Source: Gammaproteobacteria bacterium
GTDB taxonomy: Bacteria > Pseudomonadota > Gammaproteobacteria > UBA6429 > Thiohalophilaceae
DNA: 64,000 nt
Reading direction: 5' to 3'
NCBI GenBank assembly: GCA_029880855.1
Contig: JAOUNS010000020.1
Location: 1-64,000 of the forward strand
The translations under genes were made by a program, and so were the position numbers. Shown piece by piece: positions 37,055 through 44,457 of this stretch. The notes under the pieces were generated by a model. The model worked only from the letters and a program-made list of their open reading frames with translations. It searched no databases and had not been told where the DNA came from. Every line of letters begins with the position of its first letter. Within the stretch, counting starts at the first letter, position 1.

Positions 37055-37379
37055 GGGCCTGTAGCTCAGTTGGTTAGAGCAGGGGACTCATCAAAATGGT
37101 GCGTTCGCGTTGAAAGATGCGAAATGAACGGGATGAATTCAGGGAAACCTTACCAGTTACAACTGCTGGCAACCCTGAGCCAAGCCGGAAGTACACTTCC
37201 GGAAGGTGCAGAGACTACCTGGGGACTGGTGCATACCACCAAGCGTCCTTAATAACAGGCAAGAGCGTCCCGCACCCAAACGAATAATGTCGTGGGTGAT
37301 GAGATAGTCCACTCCGGATAGAAATATCAGGACAGAGTGAATCCCTTGGTCGTAGGTTCGAGTCCTACCGGGCCCACCA
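37055..37379 (+). tRNA. ileX: tRNA-Ile(CAU), split by a group I intron
   Basis: The exons 37055-37091 and 37340-37379 join to a 77-base cloverleaf with encoded CCA. The acceptor stem pairs GGGCCTG with CGGGCCC, the D-arm reads GCTCAGTTGGTTAGAGC, and the T-arm GTAGG-TTCGAGT-CCTAC. The anticodon loop becomes CTCATAA with anticodon CAT. TTGGTC in the variable region and the overall sequence favour the lysidine-modified isoleucine tRNA over elongator Met, though TilS recognition cannot be tested by eye. The intron follows the anticodon T. The gene is downstream of the rpoD terminator and has its own promoter. Confidence 0.88.
37092..37339 (+). mobile_element. Group I intron (IC3-like) in the tRNA-Ile anticodon loop
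   Basis: The 248-nt intron follows a U and ends in G, as group I introns do. Core elements are visible: the P4/Q-type GGCAACCCTGAGCCAAGCC at 37168-37186, the R element GTGCAGAGACTA ending at 37217, and the S element GATAGTCC at 37303-37310. GACTA (37213-37217) pairs with TAGTC (37305-37309) as P7, and GCACCC/GGGTG form P8. No homing endonuclease is encoded. Introns of this class are known in the tRNA-Ile(CAU) gene of Azoarcus, at the same position. The ORF that crosses it is not a gene. Confidence 0.9.
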
Positions 37380-37593
37380 CTTCATTTAAATAAAATCGTA
37401 GCAAGCCTTCCCTGGCGCAGCTTCAGAAGTTTAAATAATCCCCGGCCCGAACTTCCTTGTCCGGGCGCTCAGCGGGTAAAAGGTACATTAAGTACCTTTT
37501 ACGCTCTCCGCTTCGCCCTACCGGGCCCACCACTTCTTTATTGATGCTTCACTGCAAGCCATCCTTGGCACAACTTCACTTGCGTAGATTTAA
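37364..37593 (+). repeat. Two tandem units carrying the tRNA-Ile 3' end
   Basis: CCTACCGGGCCCACCACTTC, the tRNA 3' end with CCA and flank, occurs at 37364-37383 and again at 37517-37536. In each unit a GCAAGCC-TCC-TGGC-CA-CTTCA block follows exactly 37 bases later (37401 and 37554). The period is 153 bases. Before unit 2 lies a perfect 11-bp hairpin, GTAAAAGGTAC/GTACCTTTTAC (37476-37502). This resembles the rtT-type repeats after E. coli tyrT or a site used for integration. Confidence 0.85.
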
Positions 37594-37599
37594 ACCAGC

Positions 37600-38814
37600 C
37601 TAAACAGGGTCTGTTTTATCCAACAGGGTTTGCCGGTAGGCCAAGGGTCTGACACCCACATGTTTTTTGAATGCGGTGTAGAAGGCGGATTTTGAGTTAA
37701 AGCCGGCATCATAGGCAATGCTGACTATACTGGTGTCGTTGTTTATTGTATCCGCCAATAATTGTTTGGCAGCTTCGATCCGGTAGTCATTGATAAAATC
37801 AAAAAAGTTTTTTCCAAACCTTTCATTGATCACCTGGGAAAGGTAGTTGGGTGAAATGCTCAATTGTTTCGCCAGTAACGGCAAGGTCAGCCGGCTGTCA
37901 AGATACGGTCGTTCGGTTTCCATGTGACGCTGCAAATCAGCCTGTAGCGCGGCGCTCATTCCGGCATCCAGTGCCGATGTTTTGTATTTGGCAGTTGCCT
38001 CTGTCACACTCTCTGATCGGGGTTCATCTGGCACATCGATGACCGGCATTTGCTGTGAAAATATAACCGGCTGACGCAAGCCAAGATAACCCATGGTGTA
38101 AATCACAGCCACCACCATCAAATATAAAAGCCGATTAACATTCTCGTCCAGACCAAGGCTGCGTGAAAAAAATCCATCAAATATCAATATAAGATAAAGT
38201 ACAGACAAGGCAAGTAACAGGTTTCTTAACCAGTTAAGTGTGATCTGTTCGATGGAGGAAAATTGCTGACGGATAACCTTTGCATGGTGCCGCAGACGAC
38301 GCAGGCTTAATACCAGATACACGCCAATGGAAACCACAGAGGCAAGTGCGATCTTGCCGACCACGGCCAGAACCATCACTTCATTCTGTGCAGTTGCCTG
38401 TAGTTTGCTGTAAAACAGTTTTACATACTGTTCCGGTGTCAGTCCCGGCAGGATGAAACACGCCACCAGTCCGATACCAAATGGCATCAAGTGCATTCCA
38501 GCCTTACCTTTCCGGGCAACTGTTCTATCCCCGGTCAATACCTGAACATACAGATAAAAGGCCGGGCCATACAGCAGGTTAATGACCGGGTCGAGGAAGG
38601 CGATACTCAGGGTATTGAGCAAATGACGGGACTGATATAAAAACTCATGCCCCAGATCGATACTGAAGGCAAGAGTCAACAGCGCGAGATAAACATGCCC
38701 TGCCCTGTTGTCTTTGCCGGTATTAAGCAGTGCCAGCACAAGAAATAATCCATGTGCGGCACCCAATAACATGATAATTGAAAACAGAGTAAACTCAGGC
38801 TGCATAATATACAA
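37600..38814 (-). CDS. AraC-family regulator with membrane domain
   Basis: The product has 404 residues. About seven membrane helices fill the first 245 residues, a linker follows, and the C-terminal 100 residues form an AraC DNA-binding domain: LTLPLLAKQLSISPNYLSQVINE and then SIVSIAYDAGFNSKSAFYTAFKKHVG. Membrane-bound AraC regulators of this shape usually sense envelope or extracellular signals. It is upstream-divergent from nothing obvious. The CPBP and MipA genes lie on the same strand behind it. The start may be at 38814 or 38805. Confidence 0.85.
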   Translation of the reverse strand: MYIMQPEFTLFSIIMLLGAAHGLFLVLALLNTGKDNRAGHVYLALLTLAFSIDLGHEFLYQSRHLLNTLSIAFLDPVINLLYGPAFYLYVQVLTGDRTVARKGKAGMHLMPFGIGLVACFILPGLTPEQYVKLFYSKLQATAQNEVMVLAVVGKIALASVVSIGVYLVLSLRRLRHHAKVIRQQFSSIEQITLNWLRNLLLALSVLYLILIFDGFFSRSLGLDENVNRLLYLMVVAVIYTMGYLGLRQPVIFSQQMPVIDVPDEPRSESVTEATAKYKTSALDAGMSAALQADLQRHMETERPYLDSRLTLPLLAKQLSISPNYLSQVINERFGKNFFDFINDYRIEAAKQLLADTINNDTSIVSIAYDAGFNSKSAFYTAFKKHVGVRPLAYRQTLLDKTDPV

Positions 38815-38976
38815 ATGTATGTTTATAACAGGAAAGTGTCAAACAACCACCATGCTAACAAAACCAGGACGATTAAGCCAAATGTATTGGCAATGTACAA
38901 CCAAAACCTGCCCATATTCATGTCCTCTCGTGTAATAAATGTCTGTTTGGTTTCTTGATATCAAGCGATATACAGC

Positions 38977-39816
38977 CTAACCCGCTTCGCTGTACTGTTT
39001 TGTGAAAAAGAACTCTTTGTCTTTGACAACCAGCACAATGGAAAACACGATTAACAGCCCGGTCTGTATCACTTTGCTGTCCGGGTGAGTGGCAAATATC
39101 TCATTAAAATATCCGGCTGTGATATGAAACACGATAGCAACCAGAATATTCCGGCCGGTTTTATAGTAAAGCCAGTTCATAATGATCACGAAGGGAAAGA
39201 GGCTCACCAAAAAGTTAACACCATGCATCCAACCGGTCGCTACGATATTGCTGTGGTAATAATCATTTATGGAAGACAGCGGGATGTGCCAAAGCCCCCA
39301 GAACAGACCGAATATCATTGATGTATTGAACAAATTGAAGCGATTACGCAGGCAGTCCGTACCATAGGAATGCCAGGCCAGTTCTTCCAGCAAGGGTGCA
39401 ACGATCAACAACACCCACACGGGAAACACACCGGACGAGAAAGTAAAATGGCCGGTAATCATAAACTGATCCGCACTATAACCAAACAACAGGGAAACAG
39501 CTTGCGCCAACAATATACTGGCCGGCATCAGCAACAAGGTCAACACAATATACACCGGCCCTGCCTTTTTGAGACTGAACAGCCTGTTTGCCAGATCATC
39601 TTTTAGCATGGAATTTTTGGCCATCAGCCACCATGCAATAATGACCGGGCTCAGCAAACCGGCAAACCCCAACAGACCAACCACGCCTGCGTGATGCGGC
39701 TGCTGTGGAGTGAGGTGACTGATATACCCTGCTGTGAACCAACAAACCCATGGGATCGCCGTTGCCAGGAAATAGAAAAGCATGGGGTGTTTGTAGTGTT
39801 TAATCGTGTCGATCAT
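38977..39816 (-). CDS. CPBP family intramembrane metalloprotease-like protein
   Basis: This 279-residue membrane protein has about eight helices. The CPBP motifs are recognisable: EELAWHSYG at motif 1, FWGLWHIP at motif 2, and FHITAGYFNE at motif 3. Motif 1 normally reads EExxxR; here His replaces the Arg, which may alter or abolish protease activity. Proteins of this family cleave prenylated proteins or act as bacteriocin-immunity proteins. It lies between the AraC-type regulator and a MipA gene on the same strand. Confidence 0.8.
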   Translation of the reverse strand: MIDTIKHYKHPMLFYFLATAIPWVCWFTAGYISHLTPQQPHHAGVVGLLGFAGLLSPVIIAWWLMAKNSMLKDDLANRLFSLKKAGPVYIVLTLLLMPASILLAQAVSLLFGYSADQFMITGHFTFSSGVFPVWVLLIVAPLLEELAWHSYGTDCLRNRFNLFNTSMIFGLFWGLWHIPLSSINDYYHSNIVATGWMHGVNFLVSLFPFVIIMNWLYYKTGRNILVAIVFHITAGYFNEIFATHPDSKVIQTGLLIVFSIVLVVKDKEFFFTKQYSEAG

Positions 39817-39867
39817 GGCCGTTCTCCTTTCAATTATAGTGATTCAATACTTTCCGTCTGAGTCACA

Positions 39868-40608
39868 CTAAAATTTGTATTGCAGTGTAGTGAAGGCGCA
39901 GGTGTCATGTTTTTTATCCACGATAGGGCTGGCTGTAATGTTTTTTCCCATTCGTGTCACCTTCAAACCACCAAGCAATTCCACACGTTCACTGATTTGG
40001 TAACCCACTGCCAGGTCAACAAAGATGTTTGTCACGGCCTCGCCGGTATAATATGCACGGTTGCCGGTCACTTCATTTGCACGCACACCATAATAATAAT
40101 CCACCAGGTCGCTGCTCAACCAACTGACACCCACGGCCGGAGCGATAAACATACGATTAATCATGTATGGGATTTGATACTGAGCCCGTGCTTCAACACC
40201 TTCATGCGTGCCGGTTATATCCCCCAGGATCATGATTTTCATCTCCCCGGTTGAATCAGTCCGCGCCAGACTGAGTCCTGCATCAAAAGACGGCCGGCGT
40301 TCCGCCATCCCCGCCAGAGCCGGACTGTCCTGCGGTTCATAACCATCAAACCGCAGTTCGCCCTCCAGCGCAATTTTCATCGTCCCTGTCTGGTGTAATG
40401 TATAGGTAACTGTCCCCAGGTCGAGATTAAAGTGCTCGCCGTGGTAGGTTACGTATGGCAAGGCACGGACATCACTGTCTACACCGGTGTGGGGTGGCTG
40501 AATATAGGCTGCCGCCATCCCTATCCCCCACTCTCCGGCTACACCACTTTGTGGCAGCATGGACAGCCCTGCAAGCAGGTATATGACTATTTTCAATGTG
40601 GTTTTCAT
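39868..40608 (-). CDS. MipA/OmpV family outer-membrane protein
   Basis: The 246-residue product has a signal peptide (about 1-24) and a series of amphipathic beta strands ending in QYKF, with a C-terminal Phe typical of outer-membrane barrels. The start of the mature part, GEWGIGMAAAYIQPPHTGVDSDVRALP broken by loops, and YYYGVRANE are typical of MipA/OmpV proteins. The family is linked to murein enzymes and to antibiotic or signal uptake. It precedes the CPBP gene on the same strand, with 51 bases between. Confidence 0.85.
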   Translation of the reverse strand: MKTTLKIVIYLLAGLSMLPQSGVAGEWGIGMAAAYIQPPHTGVDSDVRALPYVTYHGEHFNLDLGTVTYTLHQTGTMKIALEGELRFDGYEPQDSPALAGMAERRPSFDAGLSLARTDSTGEMKIMILGDITGTHEGVEARAQYQIPYMINRMFIAPAVGVSWLSSDLVDYYYGVRANEVTGNRAYYTGEAVTNIFVDLAVGYQISERVELLGGLKVTRMGKNITASPIVDKKHDTCAFTTLQYKF

Positions 40609-40894
40609 AGTTTGGATCTCCCAAAATTTGCTTCATCCTGGGAGAAGTATGCGAGTGACAGGGTATTCCGTCGTCCGGATGTATAAGTCAGGACAAGTTT
40701 GACCCGTCTGACCGGTTCTGACGGGAATAATCAGACTGCTTCAATGCATAGCTGTGCAAATATTATGCACTGCAATAACAAGTGGAGATAATCCAGTATG
40801 ACGGCAAATCGAAAATCGGCAGGGATATCCTGCTAAATTCAACAGGAGATGGAACAGGTTTAATGTGAGACAAACATATTAAGGAGTGTCAATT

Positions 40895-41323
40895 ATGGTC
40901 GCATACAGGGGCTATGCCGTATGGGGTGGAGGAACCATCATTATTCTTGCGCTGTTTCTCTGGTTCGTCAGCAACGGCTGGCCCGGTTCACCCAATGGCT
41001 GTTTGTTGAATACGCCAAATACCTGTTTCTGTGAAGCATTTAATCCGCTCGATGTCCAAAACGGCGCGCCGGGTGTACGGCAAAAGGTCAATACCTGGTC
41101 CAATCTGTATGCCATTTTCACCAGCCTGCTCGTCGCGGTATTTGTCTTTCTTGATCGCAAAAAGTTTGCCGGAACCACACCGCCCAATTTGTTGCGCTCA
41201 GCAACCGCTATCCCCGATGTATACATCTTTGCCGTGCTGTTCCTGGGGACTGGTGCATACCACCAAGCGTCCTTAATAACAGGCATGAGCGTCCCGCACC
41301 CAAACGAATTATGTCGTGGGTGA
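40895..41323 (+). pseudogene. Truncated ceramidase-like gene fused to intron DNA
   Basis: The first 117 codons match the intact gene at 42519-43352, including CEAFNPLDVQN and QKVNTWSNL. From 41242 the frame runs into a copy of the group I intron 3' half and ends after a nonsense tail (TGAYHQASLITG). It therefore lacks the catalytic His and Asp residues of the family. Positions 40951-41130 differ from the intact copy by one base, while both sides are diverged, which suggests gene conversion. An AAGGAG site precedes the ATG, so it may still be translated. Confidence 0.88.
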
Positions 41324-41443
41324 TGAGATAGTCCACTCCGGATAGAAATATCAGGACAGAGTGAATCCCTTGGTCGTAGGTTCGTCAAGCTGCGATTGTC
41401 CATTTAGGACAATCGGTCTCTCCTCACCCTACCGGGCCCACCA
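41242..41443 (+). pseudogene. Partial copy of the intron 3' half and tRNA-Ile 3' exon
   Basis: Positions 41242-41384 match 37218-37360 over 143 bases with two substitutions I could see. The copy begins just after the P7 R element, so it cannot splice. At 41385 the T-loop is interrupted by about 42 bases containing the 9-bp hairpin CGATTGTCC/GGACAATCG (41393-41415). The tRNA end CCTACCGGGCCCACCA then resumes at 41428-41443. No anticodon arm or 5' half is present, so it is not a tRNA gene. Confidence 0.9.
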
Positions 41444-41646
41444 TTTCATTGTGACTACAGCCGGACAGAATCAGCGCTGTATCCAAACAAGTCATATTTC
41501 GTATAACGGTAACAATACCCTGCACACCTCTTGTGTTATCCGCGCCACAGGCGTACGGTGGAGAGGTTTTCTTTTCTCCCCTTCTGCATGACCTTTTCAT
41601 CTCGTTGTGTCGTCGGATTTCCGATCCTTCACCAGCGAGTGACGAC

Positions 41647-42297
41647 GTGCCCGACTATCAAATCAAGTTCGAGACCATTACGGTTGATCAGGTGGATTAT
41701 GAGATCCGTTCTTTAAAAGATCGGCAACAGTTTCATGATGCGGGGCAGTTGGCGGCAGCGGTGGGGATTTCGTCAGCCACCTGGCCGTTGTTTGGTGTGC
41801 TGTGGCCGTCATCCCGCGTGCTGGCGGCACGGGTAAGTCGATTGATGCTGGGTGACAAACGGGTGCTGGAGATCGGTTGCGGTCTGGCCCTGAGCAGTCT
41901 GGTCTTGCATCGCATGGGCGTGAATATTACGGCCAGTGATTATCATCCGCTGGCCGGTGATTTTCTGAACGCCAATGTACTTGGCAATGATCTGCCGGCG
42001 ATCAAGTATCAGGAAGGAAACTGGGAAACGGAAAACCCGCTGCTGGGCCTGTTCGATGTGATCATCGGCAGTGATGTACTGTATGAACCGGCCATGGCGG
42101 AGACAGTGGCCCGCTTTATTGATCGTCATTCCAGCAACAAGGTGGAAGTAATGATCGTTGATCCCAATCGGGGTAATCGCAACCGTTTTACCCGCCATAT
42201 GACGGACCTGAGTTATTTCCATCACTTTGAACGATTCCATGTCGAGACGCCGGAAGCGGCACGCTGCAAGGGACGAATTTTGCATTATCGGCGTTGA
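41647..42297 (+). CDS. Class I SAM methyltransferase (METTL21-like)
   Basis: From the GTG at 41647 the product has 216 residues. It has a SAM-binding Rossmann fold with VLEIGCGLALSSLVL, the acidic ITASDYHP and the FDVIIGSDVLYEP stretch typical of the lysine methyltransferase (METTL21/methyltransferase-16) group. The target is unknown but is likely a protein. The frame is open back to 41533, which lies in rearranged DNA behind the tRNA fragment; that part is not family-like. No good ribosome site decides the start. Confidence 0.75.
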   Translation: MPDYQIKFETITVDQVDYEIRSLKDRQQFHDAGQLAAAVGISSATWPLFGVLWPSSRVLAARVSRLMLGDKRVLEIGCGLALSSLVLHRMGVNITASDYHPLAGDFLNANVLGNDLPAIKYQEGNWETENPLLGLFDVIIGSDVLYEPAMAETVARFIDRHSSNKVEVMIVDPNRGNRNRFTRHMTDLSYFHHFERFHVETPEAARCKGRILHYRR

Positions 42298-42518
42298 ACA
42301 TTGAACAAACGCGCCGGCTGTTCTCGACCGGTTCAGGATGAACCGCATGAAACGCTCACCGGTTATCTGAACACACTGAAAAAGACAGACATTGAATCAA
42401 TACCGGTTTCACCGGCAATACTGACGGATACGCCAATCACCTTTTGCCGGTCCCTGCTACACTCAAAACAGTACAGATGAATTCACGCAATGAGCATATG
42501 CTGTCGGGAGTATAAATC

Positions 42519-43352
42519 ATGGGTATGTACCGGGGTTTTGTGGTGTGGGCGGGGGGAACCGTCATTATTCTTGTGCTGTTTCTCTGGTTCGTCAGCAACG
42601 GCTGGCCCGGTTCACCCAATGGCTGTTTGTTGAATACGCCAAATACCTGTTTCTGTGAAGCATTTAATCCGCTCGATGTCCAAAACGGCGCGCCGGGTGT
42701 ACGACAAAAGGTCAATACCTGGTCCAATCTGTATGCCATTTTCACCAGCCTGCTTGTGGCCGTGTTTGTCTTTCTTGATCGTAAAAAGTTTGCCGGCGGC
42801 ACACCGCCCAATTTAATACGCTCCGCCACCGCTGTTCCCGATGTGTATATCTTTGCGGTGCTGTTCCTCGGGCTGGGCAGTATCTGGTTTCATGGCTCAA
42901 TGACCCAATGGGGCGGGACGGTTGATGGTATCTCCATGTATATCTATGCCGCTTTCCTGCCGTTTTACTCCATTCGACGGTTTTATCCGAGCGATCGTTT
43001 TTTCTGGATCGGCTACCTTCTGACGATTGTTGTCTTTGCCTTTTTGCACAACAGAATGTCTTCATTTATCACCATTCTGATACTGGTGATCGCCTATCTG
43101 ATTGTGGAGGTTTATATCTGGATACGCACCGGCAAGATTATGCAGGGTAAACCAGTCACCATCGTTTTATGGTTATCTGCGGTTGTTGCCATTCTGGCGG
43201 CAAGTTTTTTCTGGTGGGCTTCACAAACCGGTAACTTCCTCTGCTTCCCCCATTCATTCTTCCAGCCACACGGTATGCTCTGGCATACCCTCGCCGGTGT
43301 GATGGCTGTCTTGCTCTACTTTTACTGGCGTCTGGCGGATGATCCGGTGTAA
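42519..43352 (+). CDS. Ceramidase-like (CREST) membrane hydrolase
   Basis: This is a 277-residue, seven-helix membrane protein. It has the alkaline-ceramidase pattern: CEAFNPLD and QKVNTWSNLYA near the N-terminus, SIWFHGSMTQWGGTVDGIS with His125 and Asp136, and HGMLWHTLAG with His251 and His256. These residues match the zinc-binding set of CREST hydrolases, so it may cleave ceramide-like or other amide lipids. A truncated paralogue lies at 40895. A terminator follows at 43364. Confidence 0.82.
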   Translation: MGMYRGFVVWAGGTVIILVLFLWFVSNGWPGSPNGCLLNTPNTCFCEAFNPLDVQNGAPGVRQKVNTWSNLYAIFTSLLVAVFVFLDRKKFAGGTPPNLIRSATAVPDVYIFAVLFLGLGSIWFHGSMTQWGGTVDGISMYIYAAFLPFYSIRRFYPSDRFFWIGYLLTIVVFAFLHNRMSSFITILILVIAYLIVEVYIWIRTGKIMQGKPVTIVLWLSAVVAILAASFFWWASQTGNFLCFPHSFFQPHGMLWHTLAGVMAVLLYFYWRLADDPV

Positions 43353-43363
43353 TGCCCATAAAA

Positions 43364-43382
43364 AACGCCCGGATCGGGCGTT
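43364..43382. terminator. Bidirectional terminator
   Basis: AACGCCCG-GAT-CGGGCGTT forms an 8-bp stem between the convergent ceramidase-like and PhnD-like genes, with an A-run upstream and a T-bearing tail. Confidence 0.8.
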
Positions 43383-43403
43383 AATTACCGGTCAGCAAAA
43401 CGA

Positions 43404-44237
43404 TTACCAGCCGAAGATCACACCTTCCAATAGTGTATTGTGACCGGTGTATTCCTGTCTGCTCGCAGCGATAAAGGACGTGGTCTGCTTGCCGCCAAAA
43501 CGTTTTACGATAGCGGAGCTTTCCTTGACCCCTTTACCGAGCGTCAGTGAGCGGATGATCTGTTTTTTCAAACTGTCACTGACACGTGAACTGACCGAGA
43601 TGGCCTGATTGGGTAATGGTGCGCTGTGGAAGAGAATTTTTACACTGTCTCTTTCCTGCTGGGTGATTTTCTTTTTATAGTGGCCCGAGCGCAGGACCGC
43701 AGCCTCACACTTGCCGTCTTTAAATGCCTGAAAGACCTTGTGCATTCCGCCATTGATACCCTTCAGTACAGGCTGGCGTACCGGGTTACGAAACCGATCC
43801 AGCACGGTCAGGGTGGAGAGATTGGGCGGTGAGATACCACAGATTTTTTTGCCGACCAGCTGATCAAGTGATTCGAGTGAGTTATCCGACTTTTGGGCCA
43901 CTACATAGAACTCCAGTGTGCCCGGCAGTTTGACCAAGACATCGTGTTTCAGGTGTACCATACGCCAGGAGATAAAATGCGGCCCGTCAAATACGATATC
44001 GTATTTGTCATCACGCATGTTGCGCTGGTAATTCAGCCAGTTACCCGGATGTTGATAACTGACATCGACCCCTAACAGTTCGGTAAAATGCCGTGCAAGC
44101 GGGCCATATAGTGTTTCCCCCGCTTCTTTGGTTTCACGAGGTGGTGCGGTCAATATCAGACCTGCCGCTGATGCCTCGACAATCAGCCCTGTCAGCATGA
44201 GCAACAGACAAAACTGCGCAATCAATAACTTCTTCAT
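43404..44237 (-). CDS. PhnD-like periplasmic substrate-binding protein (paralogue 2)
   Basis: This 277-residue protein has a signal peptide (about 1-25). It shares QHPGNWLNYQ, YDIVFDGPHFISWRMVHLKH and CGISPPNLSTL with the protein at 6159-6998, so the two are paralogues. Again no ABC permease or ATPase lies nearby. The ligand is unknown. It is transcribed alone, converging on the terminator at 43364. Confidence 0.75.
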   Translation of the reverse strand: MKKLLIAQFCLLLMLTGLIVEASAAGLILTAPPRETKEAGETLYGPLARHFTELLGVDVSYQHPGNWLNYQRNMRDDKYDIVFDGPHFISWRMVHLKHDVLVKLPGTLEFYVVAQKSDNSLESLDQLVGKKICGISPPNLSTLTVLDRFRNPVRQPVLKGINGGMHKVFQAFKDGKCEAAVLRSGHYKKKITQQERDSVKILFHSAPLPNQAISVSSRVSDSLKKQIIRSLTLGKGVKESSAIVKRFGGKQTTSFIAASRQEYTGHNTLLEGVIFGW

Positions 44238-44457
44238 TTCATACCCCAGAATTTATTAAGAATATCATCAAGGACAATGAGCACGGTGGGTCCTGCCCCC
44301 GTGTGAGTCATTTGTTGAGTCTGCGCATGGACATTAATACACTAAATGCAGGTATAACACCAGCTCGCATTTTCAATTATACTCTGTCTAAATATTTGAT
44401 ATTTCTATATTATCCCGCTACCTGTTACATAATAGACAAGAAGAATCGCTGCCGCCC

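Noticed and set aside
37046-37252. A 68-codon frame across the tRNA and intron
   Set aside because: It runs through the tRNA 5' exon and the conserved intron core, with no ribosome site or protein-like features; the RNA explains it.
41242-41443. A second tRNA-Ile gene
   Set aside because: No 5' half or anticodon arm is present, the T-loop is interrupted by a hairpin, and the intron copy lacks the P7 R element.
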